A stretch of 50,638 bases of DNA. Source: Rubrivivax sp. GTDB taxonomy: Bacteria; Pseudomonadota; Gammaproteobacteria; Burkholderiales; Burkholderiaceae_C. A model generated the notes under the pieces. It was given only the letters and a program-made list of their open reading frames with translations. It was not told where the DNA came from and made no database searches. The first letter of the stretch is position 1. The number at the start of each line of letters is the position of its first letter. Shown here in pieces: positions 6,529 through 13,798 of this stretch. A program made the position numbers and the translations under genes. Location: positions 1 through 50,638 of the forward strand of contig JADMJD010000007.1 of assembly GCA_018780805.1 (NCBI GenBank), given 5' to 3'.

Positions 6529-8478
6529 ATGAACACCCTGCCCACCCACCTGCTCACCACCACCCGGCGGCTGGCCCCCTGGTGCGCTGCGCTGCTGATG
6601 ACCGCCTGCGGCGGCGGAGGCGCCCCGCCGGCGCCCCCGGTGGTGCCCACTGGAGCCGGCCTGGTGCGGGCCCAGTCCGGCGAGCTGACCCGGCACCTGG
6701 CCGACCGGGTGCGCGCCCGCGGGGGCCAGGGCTCCCCGCTGGCCGCCGGCACGGAAGCGGCGCCAGCCCCGGCGCCGGCGGCCGACAGCGCCCGCTCGGG
6801 CACCTTGCTGCAGGAGTCCGGCGTCGACGAAGACGACCTGCTCAAGGCCGCGGGGGACAGCGTCTACTCGCTGCACGCCAACACGGTGCGCCGCGACCGC
6901 CTGGCCGCCGACGGCCGCCTGCAGCGCGAGGCCGAGCTGGCGCTGGCGGCCGAGCCCGACACCCTGGGTGGCGGCTTCAGCGGGCTCTACCTCACCGAAG
7001 GCGGCACACGCACGGTGGCACTGGGCACATCGTGGACGATGGGCGAATGGCAGGGTGGCTGCGGGGCCGAGGTCTGCCCAGCGCTGGGGCTGATCATGGT
7101 CGTGCCCACCGTGCCGAAGGTGCTGCTGCAGCCGCTGAACACCAGCATCGGCCTGGCGGCGGAAGCCCGCATCCGGATCGACGGCCGGCTGGTCGGCAGC
7201 CGGCGGCTGGGGCAGCAGCTCGTCGTGGTCAGCACACACCAGCCGGCACTGGCCGTGGACGCCTTGCCCGTCACCGCGACGTCGGCAGAACGCGAGGCCG
7301 CGATCGCCGCCCTCACGGCCAGCGATCTGCTGCCGCGCCTGCAGGTCGGCACAGCCGACCCCGTGCCGCTGGTGGCCGAGACCGACTGTTACCTGCAGCC
7401 GGGCAATGCCTCACCCGCGGTGGAGATCACCACCGTGACGGTGTTTGACCTGAACTCACCGACGCTGGCGCACACCAGCCGCTGTTTTGCCGGCGGCAGC
7501 GAGGCGCTGTACATGGCGGCCGATGCGCTGTACCTGGCCACCACGCGCTGGGCCTACGCCGGCACGCCACCGGTGGTCTACGCGCAAGACATGGGCACGG
7601 ACCTGCACAAGTTCAGCATCGGCGGTGGTGTGGCCAGCTACCGCGCCAGCGGCTCGGTCAACGGCCACCTGGGCTGGGACAGCGAGCGCAAGTCCAGCCG
7701 TTTGAGCGAATGGAACGGCCACCTGCGGGTGCTCAGCTTCACCGGCGCCACCGGCTGGGCCACTGCCAGCGATGCCGGCAACCCCGCCACGCCGCCCTCC
7801 CCGGCCACCCTGACCGTGTTGCGCGAAGAAGCCGGCCAGCTGCTGACAGTGGCGAGCCTGCCCAATGCCCAACGGCCCGAGGCCATTGGCAAACCCGGAG
7901 AACAAATCCAGGGCGTGCGTTTTGTCGAAGACCGGGCCTACGTGGTCACCTTTCGTCAGGTCGATCCGCTGTACGTGCTGGACCTGGCCAACCCGGCCGA
8001 CCCGCGCACCGTCGGCGTGCTGGAGGTGCCGGGCTTCTCGCAGGACCTGTACGCGATGGGCCCGGGCTGGCTGCTGGGTGTCGGGCGTGAAGCCGACAGC
8101 AACGGGCTCATCACCGGCCTGAAGGTGGCCTTGTTCGACGTGCGCAACCCGGCGCAGCCCCTGCTGCACAGCAGCCAGACCGCGGGCGGCCCGGGCAGCA
8201 GCACCGCGCTGGACCACTCACGCCATGGCCTGAACCTGCTGTGGCGGGATGGTGTGGCCCGCATCGGCCTGCCGATGCTGCTGTGGGATGGCAATGGCTG
8301 GCAGCAGGGCCTGCAGCGCATCGAGGTGACACCTGCCAGCGGCAGCCTGGTCTTCAAGCCGCTGCTGCCGCACGACCCACCGCTGGCGATGCCCGACGTG
8401 GCCACCGACCGCAGCCTGCAGATCGGCGACCAGGTGCTCTACCTGTCCCAGGGCCAGCTGGGCGCCTGGGCCTGGTGA
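6529..8478 (+). CDS. Beta-propeller domain lipoprotein
   Basis: This 649-aa exported protein resembles the family with a C-terminal beta-propeller (PF09826-like). It has a signal sequence ending in a lipobox (LLMTACGGGG, Cys at about residue 26), a Pro/Ala-rich spacer, then the family's opening motif (QESGVDEDDLLKA). Repeated blade-like segments follow, such as LYLATTRWAY, NGHLRVLSFTG and DRAYVVTFRQVDPLYVLDL. Paired cysteines (GGCGAEVC) may be bridged. The ATG at 6529 has a ribosome binding site, AAGGA, at 6518-6522; an upstream in-frame ATG at 6484 lies in the palindrome and is rejected. The molecular role is unknown; similar proteins are envelope-associated. Confidence 0.85.
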   Translation: MNTLPTHLLTTTRRLAPWCAALLMTACGGGGAPPAPPVVPTGAGLVRAQSGELTRHLADRVRARGGQGSPLAAGTEAAPAPAPAADSARSGTLLQESGVDEDDLLKAAGDSVYSLHANTVRRDRLAADGRLQREAELALAAEPDTLGGGFSGLYLTEGGTRTVALGTSWTMGEWQGGCGAEVCPALGLIMVVPTVPKVLLQPLNTSIGLAAEARIRIDGRLVGSRRLGQQLVVVSTHQPALAVDALPVTATSAEREAAIAALTASDLLPRLQVGTADPVPLVAETDCYLQPGNASPAVEITTVTVFDLNSPTLAHTSRCFAGGSEALYMAADALYLATTRWAYAGTPPVVYAQDMGTDLHKFSIGGGVASYRASGSVNGHLGWDSERKSSRLSEWNGHLRVLSFTGATGWATASDAGNPATPPSPATLTVLREEAGQLLTVASLPNAQRPEAIGKPGEQIQGVRFVEDRAYVVTFRQVDPLYVLDLANPADPRTVGVLEVPGFSQDLYAMGPGWLLGVGREADSNGLITGLKVALFDVRNPAQPLLHSSQTAGGPGSSTALDHSRHGLNLLWRDGVARIGLPMLLWDGNGWQQGLQRIEVTPASGSLVFKPLLPHDPPLAMPDVATDRSLQIGDQVLYLSQGQLGAWAW

Positions 8479-8482
8479 GCGG

Positions 8483-8989
8483 TCAGCCGCCCAGGTAGTC
8501 CCCCTTGCCCAGCGGCACCCCGGCCTGGCGCAGCAGCGCGTAGGTGGTGGTGACGTGGAAGTAGAAGTTGGGCAGTGCAAAGTGGCGCAGGTAGTTCTCG
8601 CCGGTGAAGACCAGCGGGTCGCGGTTGCGCATCGGGATCACGATCTCGCGTGATTCGGCCGCCTCGAAGGCCGCGGCCGGCACCGAGCCCACGTAGTCCA
8701 GCGTGCGCTGCACGCGGGCGCGCAGGTCGGCGAAGCTGGCCTCGGTGTCGTCCCACTTGGGCACGTCCTGGCCGGCCAGGCGCGCCACGCAGCCCTTGGC
8801 GGCGTCGCTGGCGATCTGGATCTGCTTGGTGAATGGCAGCATGTCGGGCGCCAGGCGCAGCGCCAGGTAGTTGTCGGGGCTGAAGCTGCGGGCCTGGGCG
8901 TGCGCCTCGGCCTTGGCCAGGCAGTTCAGCAGGTTGGACAGCATGCGCTGGAACGCGGGCACGCTGGCGGCGAACATCGAATCGGCCAT
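8483..8989 (-). CDS. DUF1993 family protein
   Basis: The 168-aa product matches the DUF1993 family: an all-helical, DinB-like bundle with the starting motif SMFAASVPAFQRMLSNL and the later HFALPNFYFHVTTTYALLR segment. The function of the family is not established, and no signal peptide is present. The start is the ATG at 8989; longer in-frame starts would overlap the divergent dehydrogenase gene. It converges on the beta-propeller gene with a 4-bp gap. Confidence 0.9.
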   Translation of the reverse strand: MADSMFAASVPAFQRMLSNLLNCLAKAEAHAQARSFSPDNYLALRLAPDMLPFTKQIQIASDAAKGCVARLAGQDVPKWDDTEASFADLRARVQRTLDYVGSVPAAAFEAAESREIVIPMRNRDPLVFTGENYLRHFALPNFYFHVTTTYALLRQAGVPLGKGDYLGG

Positions 8990-9056
8990 GGGTCTTGTCT
9001 CCGGATGAAAGCAATGGGCGGCGGATGCTAGCCTGCGGGGCAAAATCGCGTGGCCC

Positions 9057-10064
9057 ATGAACATCATCATCCTCGACGACTACCAGGACGCCGTGCGCAA
9101 GCTGCCTTGCGCCACCCGCCTGGAACCCTTCAACGCCAAGGTCTTCACCAACACCGTCAAGGGCATCGGCCAGTTGTCGGTGCGGCTGCGTGACGCCGAC
9201 GTGCTGGTGCTGATCCGCGAGCGCACCCAGTTCCCGCGCCAGCTGCTGGAAAAGCTGCCCCGGCTCAAGCTGATCGCGCAGACCGGGCGTGTGGGTCCGC
9301 ACATCGATGTCGAGACCTGCACCCGGCTGGGCATCGCCGTGGCCGAGGGCACCGGCTCGCCAGTGGCCGCGGCCGAGCTGACCTGGGCGCTGATCATGGC
9401 CGCCACCCGCCGGCTGCCGCAGTACATCGGCAACCTCAAACACGGGGCCTGGCAGCAATCGGGTCTGAAAGCGGCGTCGATGCCGCCCAACTTCGGCCTG
9501 GGCACTGTGCTGCGCGGGCGCACGCTGGGCATCTGGGGCTACGGCAAGATCGGCCAGCTGGTGGCGGGTTACGGCCGCGCCTTCGGCATGCAGGTGCTGG
9601 TGGGCGGCAGCGAAGCCTCGCGCACCCGGGCAACGGCCGACGGCTACACCCCGGTGGCCGAGCGCGCCGCGCTGTTCGAACAATCCGACGTGCTCAGCCT
9701 GCACCTGCGGCTGAACGAGAGCACACGCGGCCTGGTGACGCTGGACGACCTGTCGCGCATGAAAGCCACTGCGCTGTTTGTCAACACCTCACGCGCCGAA
9801 CTGGTGGCGGAGAACGCCCTGGTGTCGGCGCTCAACCGCGGTCGGCCCGGCATGGCGGCGGTGGACGTGTTCGAGAGCGAACCCATCCTGCAGGGCCACC
9901 CGCTGCTGCGCCTGGAAAACGCCGTCTGCACGCCGCACATCGGTTATGTGGAGCAGGACAGCTACGAGCTGTACTTCGGCACGGCGTTCGACAACGTGAT
10001 CAATTTCATCCAGGGCCAGCCCAGTGGCCTGGTGAACCCCGAAGCGCTGAAGGTGCACCGCTGA
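9057..10064 (+). CDS. D-2-hydroxyacid dehydrogenase family protein
   Basis: The 335-aa enzyme belongs to the NAD(P)-dependent D-isomer 2-hydroxyacid dehydrogenases, which interconvert 2-hydroxy and 2-keto acids. The cofactor domain carries GYGKIG (G161, G163, G166). The catalytic trio is R246 in NTSRAELV, E275 in ESEPI and H294 in CTPHIGYVE. Length and domain order are normal for the family. Specific substrate cannot be read; the resemblance is to phosphoglycerate dehydrogenase-like members without regulatory domains. It stands alone, divergent from DUF1993. Confidence 0.93.
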   Translation: MNIIILDDYQDAVRKLPCATRLEPFNAKVFTNTVKGIGQLSVRLRDADVLVLIRERTQFPRQLLEKLPRLKLIAQTGRVGPHIDVETCTRLGIAVAEGTGSPVAAAELTWALIMAATRRLPQYIGNLKHGAWQQSGLKAASMPPNFGLGTVLRGRTLGIWGYGKIGQLVAGYGRAFGMQVLVGGSEASRTRATADGYTPVAERAALFEQSDVLSLHLRLNESTRGLVTLDDLSRMKATALFVNTSRAELVAENALVSALNRGRPGMAAVDVFESEPILQGHPLLRLENAVCTPHIGYVEQDSYELYFGTAFDNVINFIQGQPSGLVNPEALKVHR

Positions 10065-10150
10065 ACCCGGCCGCCCGGGCCGTGCATAGCGCACGCTGAC
10101 CCTGATCAAGGGGGGGTGACGGCGCCAGGCCTGCGGATTAGGCTTGACGC

Positions 10151-10513
10151 ATGTCTTGCCGCCGGATCTTCTGTTGGGTGTGGGCTGCCAGCCTGGCTGG
10201 GCTGGTCTTGCCGCTGTGCGCGGCGCCCGTGGACGCGGCCCTCGAAGCCGACCCGCACGAACTCGCCGTGCGCTGGACCTTGGCCAGCCTGAGCCCGCAG
10301 GCCTGGCAGTCGCTGGCACCCGCAGCCGACACCGCGCCTGCCCTGCCCGCGCCCCGGTTCAGCGCGCTGCCGCATGGCAGCCGCGCCGATGCCGTGCCCG
10401 ACCCGGGCGCCTACGCGCTGATGGGCGGGCTGCTGCTCGGCGCCGGCCTGCTGGGGCGCCGGCTCACTTCGTCCCGAAAATCTTGTCGCCCGCGTCGCCC
10501 AGCCCGGGGATGA
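10151..10513 (+). CDS. Small secreted PEP-CTERM-like protein
   Basis: The 120-aa product has a signal peptide (hydrophobic segment up to [11 protein letters not shown]) and, near its end, [20 protein letters not shown] followed by GRR. This is the layout of a PEP-CTERM sorting signal (PEP-like motif, transmembrane helix, Arg cluster), here with PDP for PEP. The mature part is only about 60 residues and has no recognised domain. An additional basic tail ([15 protein letters not shown]) follows the Arg cluster and overlaps the convergent upp gene by 50 bp. Two canonical PEP-CTERM genes occur elsewhere in this window. Confidence 0.7.
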   Translation: MSCRRIFCWVWAASLAGLVLPLCAAPVDAALEADPHELAVRWTLASLSPQAWQSLAPAADTAPALPAPRFSALPHGSRADAVPDPGAYALMGGLLLGAGLLGRRLTSSRKSCRPRRPARG

Positions 10514-11090
10514 TGTAACCCACCTCGTTGAGGTGGCTGTCAATCGCGGCCGTCCAGCAGCGCACGTCGGGGTGGGCCGCATTCAGCGCTTTCACACCTT
10601 CGGGCGCGGCCACCAGCACCAGGGCCCGGATGTCGGTGCAACCCTTGCGCTTGAGCAGGTCCACGGTGGCGATCATCGAGCCGGCGGTGGCCAGCATGGG
10701 GTCGATGATCAGTGCGGTGCGCGCTTCCAGCTGGCCGACAAAACGCTCGAAATACTGCTCCGGCTGCAGGGTCTCGTGGTTGCGGCCCAGGCCCACCACG
10801 CTGACCTTGGCGTTGGGGATCATGTCCAGCACGCCGTCCAGCATGCCCAGGCCGGCCCGCAGGATGGGCACCACAGTGACCTTCTTGCCCGCGATCTGGT
10901 CCACCTCGGTGGGGCCGCTCCAGCACTGCACCGTCGTTTTTTCCAGCGGGAAGTCGGCCGTGGCCTCGTAGGCCAGCAGCCGGGCGAGTTCGTTGGTGAG
11001 CTCGCGGAACTTCTTGGTCGAGATCTCGTGTTCGCGCAGCAGGCCGACCTTGTGGCGCACCAGCGGGTGGTGGACTTCGATGACGGGCAT
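10464..11090 (-). CDS. upp: Uracil phosphoribosyltransferase
   Basis: Upp makes UMP from uracil and PRPP in pyrimidine salvage. The 208-aa product has the usual length and shows the conserved N-terminus ([12 protein letters not shown]), PILRAGLGM, the PRPP loop [12 protein letters not shown] and the C-terminal uracil site [12 protein letters not shown]. The ATG at 11090 has a ribosome binding site, GAAGGAA, about 6 bp upstream. It lies 23 bp behind rlmB, so the two are probably co-transcribed. Confidence 0.97.
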   Translation of the reverse strand: MPVIEVHHPLVRHKVGLLREHEISTKKFRELTNELARLLAYEATADFPLEKTTVQCWSGPTEVDQIAGKKVTVVPILRAGLGMLDGVLDMIPNAKVSVVGLGRNHETLQPEQYFERFVGQLEARTALIIDPMLATAGSMIATVDLLKRKGCTDIRALVLVAAPEGVKALNAAHPDVRCWTAAIDSHLNEVGYIIPGLGDAGDKIFGTK

Positions 11091-11113
11091 GGTGTTTCCT
11101 TCGAGGGGAGGTT

Positions 11114-11872
11114 TCAGGCAGGCCGGTGTTCGCGTTGCCGGCGGGCCTCGTACAGGCAGACCCCGGCCGCCACCGACACATTCAGGCTCTCCACCGCACC
11201 CGCCATCGGGATGCGCACCAGCTGATCGCAGGTCTTGCGCGTCAGCTGGCGCATGCCCGGGCCTTCGGCGCCCAGCACCAGGGCGACCGGGCCCGACAGG
11301 TCCAGGTCATAAAGCGTGAGTTCGGCGTCGTCGCTGGTGCCGATGACGCGGATGTCGCGCTCCTTCAACTCGTTGAGCGTGCGCGCCAGGTTGGTCACCA
11401 TCAGGTAGGGCACGGTTTCGGCCGCGCCGCTGGCCACCTTGGCCACGGTGGCGTTCAGGCCCACGGCATGGTCCTTGGGCGCGACCACGGCGTGTGCCCC
11501 GGCGGCATCGGCCACCCGCAGGCAGGCGCCCAGGTTGTGCGGGTCGGTCACGCCGTCGAGCACCAGCACCAGGGCCGGGCCTGGTGCTTCGTCCAGCACG
11601 TCGTCCAGCGAGTGTCTGGGTGCCAGCACCTGCACACGAGCGGCCACACCCTGGTGGCGCGGGCTGCCGCACAGCTGCGACAGGCGGTTGTCGTCGCTGT
11701 CGATGAGCTTGGCGCCGGCGGCCTGGACACGTTCGACAAACTGGCGCATGCGGGCGTCACGCCGGGTGGCGTCCACAAACACCTCGATCACGGATTCGGG
11801 CGCGGTCTTCAAGCGCACGGTGACGGCGTGGAAGCCGTAGAGGACGCTGCCGGGTCGTTGGGGAGGGGTCAT
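11114..11872 (-). CDS. rlmB: 23S rRNA (guanosine-2'-O-)-methyltransferase RlmB
   Basis: RlmB is a SPOUT-fold methyltransferase that methylates G2251 of 23S rRNA with S-adenosylmethionine. The 252-aa product has an N-terminal substrate-binding domain ([10 protein letters not shown]) and the trefoil-knot motifs [34 protein letters not shown] and [18 protein letters not shown]. Length is normal. It precedes upp, with which it probably forms an operon. A GC-rich repeat lies just upstream. Confidence 0.96.
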   Translation of the reverse strand: MTPPQRPGSVLYGFHAVTVRLKTAPESVIEVFVDATRRDARMRQFVERVQAAGAKLIDSDDNRLSQLCGSPRHQGVAARVQVLAPRHSLDDVLDEAPGPALVLVLDGVTDPHNLGACLRVADAAGAHAVVAPKDHAVGLNATVAKVASGAAETVPYLMVTNLARTLNELKERDIRVIGTSDDAELTLYDLDLSGPVALVLGAEGPGMRQLTRKTCDQLVRIPMAGAVESLNVSVAAGVCLYEARRQREHRPA

Positions 11873-11902
11873 CTCAGTTCCGCCCGGCCGTTCCGAAGGA
11901 AC

Positions 11903-11947
11903 TGAGCGCCCCCTCGGGGGGGCCGCGAACGCAGTGAGCTGGGGGGT
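11903..11947. repeat. GC-rich intergenic repeat between two minus-strand genes
   Basis: This stretch contains a C5-TC-G7 hairpin, then CCGCGAACGCAGTGAGCT and a run of six G. Elements with this composition are, from memory, dispersed in intergenic regions of Comamonadaceae-like genomes. It sits between the stop of the acyltransferase-like gene and the start of rlmB, so on the minus strand it could attenuate or terminate. Only one copy is seen in this window. Confidence 0.5.
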
Positions 11948-11951
11948 CGTT

Positions 11952-12659
11952 TCATTTCAGCATTCTCGCCGCCAGGATGCCGCCGATCAGCACCGGCTGG
12001 TGCAGCATGTAAAAACTCAGCGACCAGCGGCCCAGCACAGCCAGCGGCTGCAGCAGCCGCGGCAGCGGGCCGGCCAGCCAGTGGCGGCGCTGCACCATGG
12101 CCCATTGCCCGGCCGCCAGGCCCCACAACATCACACCCAGCCACGGCAGCACCGGCACCCAGTCTTCGGTGATGGGTTTGCGGGTCACCAGGCCCGTCCA
12201 GTGCGTCCAGGCCTGGTCGAAAAACGGGTGCTGCACCTGCATCGGCAGCGAGATGGCCATGGCGCCCAGCATCCACAACCAGCCCCGCAGTGGCGCCGCC
12301 AGGCGTGCGATGACCAGCATCACCGCGATGCCGTGCAACACGCCGAAGCCGATCCAGCTCTTGGGGAACATGAACGCCGAGCCGATGCTGACCAGCAGCG
12401 CACAGCCGGCCACCTGGGCCCAGCGGCGCCAGAAACGGGGCCAGCTCTGGCCGGCATCCAGCGCCACGGCGAGTGCAGCGCCGGCACAGAACAGAAAGCC
12501 GCTGAGGATGAAGCTGCGCTGCACGGTCCAGAACGGGTCGCGATAGAAGTTCTGCCGCGGGTCCAGCAGACCGTAGTGGTTCAGGTCGAAGGCAAAATGG
12601 AACAGCGCCATCCACACCATGGCCAGGCCACGCAAGGCATCAAGCCGGTCAAACCGCAT
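11952..12659 (-). CDS. DUF1624 / heparan-alpha-glucosaminide N-acetyltransferase-like membrane protein
   Basis: The 235-aa product is a multi-pass inner-membrane protein, with roughly six or seven hydrophobic segments. It starts with the family hallmark [20 protein letters not shown], in which the RGLAM and His residues are conserved in HGSNAT-like/DUF1624 acyltransferases. [15 protein letters not shown] and [13 protein letters not shown] near the end also fit. Substrate is unknown. Its start codon lies inside the end of the RES toxin gene (11-bp overlap), so it is probably translated from the toxin-antitoxin transcript, an uncommon arrangement. Confidence 0.85.
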   Translation of the reverse strand: MRFDRLDALRGLAMVWMALFHFAFDLNHYGLLDPRQNFYRDPFWTVQRSFILSGFLFCAGAALAVALDAGQSWPRFWRRWAQVAGCALLVSIGSAFMFPKSWIGFGVLHGIAVMLVIARLAAPLRGWLWMLGAMAISLPMQVQHPFFDQAWTHWTGLVTRKPITEDWVPVLPWLGVMLWGLAAGQWAMVQRRHWLAGPLPRLLQPLAVLGRWSLSFYMLHQPVLIGGILAARMLK

Positions 12660-13323
12660 TCAGGTTCTCGTAGACATCGGTGAACCGTTGGCCATCCCAG
12701 GCGTAGAGCAGGATGGCGGCATGGGTGCAGTTGGCCGCACCGCGGGGCCGGAACAGGCCCACACAATGCCCGCCGTCGTGGCGCACGCTGCGGTAGGCCA
12801 CACCGGCCGAACCGGCGGCCTGCAGCCGGGCGCCCAGGGCGCGGGCCGGGCCGTAGTCGGCGGGTACGTGTTCGGCGTCAAAACCGATGCGCAGGTCGTG
12901 CAGGCGGCTGTCGATGGCCACGTGGTACAGCCGCATCGGCAGGTGCATGGCCGGCTCGGCGGTCGCGGCCAGGAAACGTGCGTGGTGGTAAGCCGTTTCG
13001 GCCACGGCGGTGGCGCGGTCGTGGGCCGCGTAGAAAACACCATAGGCGCCCGCCGAGAAGCGGCTGCCCAGCGGGTTGACGTGGGTGAACGCGGCCATGA
13101 TGGGCCCGCTGCCGGGGCCGAAGACACGGTCTTGCGGCGCCACCCTTTGCACCTGGCCCAGTTCGTCGCGCAGGCGTTCGTTGCTCATCGCCTCCAGCGC
13201 GTAGAGCGCGTCGAAATCGGCGGCATCAGCCACCCGGTCGTACAGGTAGACCGTGGGGTGGCGCGTGGGCACGATGCGGCAGGCACGCTCCCAGCGCAAT
13301 CGGCGGACTGGGGGCTCGGTCAC
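12649..13323 (-). CDS. RES-domain toxin (predicted NAD+-degrading)
   Basis: RES toxins of Xre/RES toxin-antitoxin systems degrade NAD+ and stop growth. The product (224 aa from the GTG at 13323) has the family's catalytic layout: R88 in GSRFSAGAYG, Y98 in GVFYAAHDRA, E109 in AVAETAYHH and S179 in VAYRSVR. The GTG at 13323 is 7 bases after the antitoxin stop; a GTG at 13356 lies inside the antitoxin gene and is less likely. The partner antitoxin is immediately upstream. An intact catalytic set suggests an active toxin. Residue roles follow published RES/MbcT structures as recalled. Confidence 0.9.
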   Translation of the reverse strand: MTEPPVRRLRWERACRIVPTRHPTVYLYDRVADAADFDALYALEAMSNERLRDELGQVQRVAPQDRVFGPGSGPIMAAFTHVNPLGSRFSAGAYGVFYAAHDRATAVAETAYHHARFLAATAEPAMHLPMRLYHVAIDSRLHDLRIGFDAEHVPADYGPARALGARLQAAGSAGVAYRSVRHDGGHCVGLFRPRGAANCTHAAILLYAWDGQRFTDVYENLNAV

Positions 13324-13330
13324 GGCAACT

Positions 13331-13744
13331 TCAGGACCAGCCGCCGCCGCGCACACCGTCCAGGTAACGCCGCACCAGGTTCAGGTCGCTCACATTGCCG
13401 CCCAGCATGTGTTGCAAGGCCGTGCGGCCGCCGAAGGGCGCGGCGCTGTTGGGCTGGCGCACCCAGGCATCGGCTGCAGCCGCATCGGGCAGCAGGATCT
13501 GCAGTGACTTGTAGATGCCCAGCAGGTTGGACAGCCGTTCCAGCGTGTCGCGCGAAAGGCCGGCCTTGTCAGGCTGTTTGCGCCAGGCAAAGAAGGTGGA
13601 ACGCGCCGGCTCGCCCAGCAGGCGGATCTGCTCGTCCACCGTCAGGCCCCAGGCCTCGGCGATGCGCCCGAAGGCACGCAGACCGGCGGCCGCCATCTGC
13701 TCGGGCGAGACGGCGGGCGGCTGGGGGCGCAGGACGGCACTCAT
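13331..13744 (-). CDS. Xre/MbcA/ParS-family antitoxin
   Basis: The 137-aa product is the antitoxin of the RES pair. An N-terminal Xre-like helix-turn-helix region includes GLTVDEQIRLLGEPARSTFF, and the C-terminal toxin-binding domain (DUF2384-like) has WVRQPNSAAPFGGRTALQHM. Such antitoxins bind the toxin's active-site cleft and repress their own promoter. The ATG at 13744 lies very close to the predicted transcription start, with no Shine-Dalgarno sequence. The gene begins 54 bp after the stop of the fadJ-like gene. Confidence 0.92.
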   Translation of the reverse strand: MSAVLRPQPPAVSPEQMAAAGLRAFGRIAEAWGLTVDEQIRLLGEPARSTFFAWRKQPDKAGLSRDTLERLSNLLGIYKSLQILLPDAAAADAWVRQPNSAAPFGGRTALQHMLGGNVSDLNLVRRYLDGVRGGGWS

Positions 13745-13755
13745 GGCTGAGTTCC

Positions 13756-13785
13756 ATTATGGACTCATTGCGAGAAAAAGTCCAA
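13756..13785 (-). promoter_or_regulatory. Antitoxin promoter with operator arms over -35 and -10
   Basis: On the minus strand, TTGGAC (13780-13785) and CATAAT (13756-13761) are 18 bp apart and form a sigma-70-type promoter. The arms TGGACT and AGTCCA (13779-13784 and 13760-13765) form a perfect inverted repeat touching both hexamers. A second 11-bp palindrome, TCCATTATGGA, covers the -10 element (13753-13763). This is the expected layout for autorepression by the antitoxin or the complex. Transcription would start about 5 bases before the antitoxin ATG. Confidence 0.7.
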
Positions 13786-13798
13786 ATGAAGACTTGAA

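Noticed and set aside
10069..10083. CGGCC-N5-GGCCG hairpin after the dehydrogenase gene as terminator
   Set aside because: The stem is short and no T-run follows; at this G+C such dyads are frequent.
10122..10135. GG-N10-GC pair before the small PEP-CTERM-like gene as sigma-54 promoter
   Set aside because: Apart from the spacing it matches little of the consensus, and no TGTC-N9-ACA dyad is present upstream; such pairs are common by chance at this G+C.
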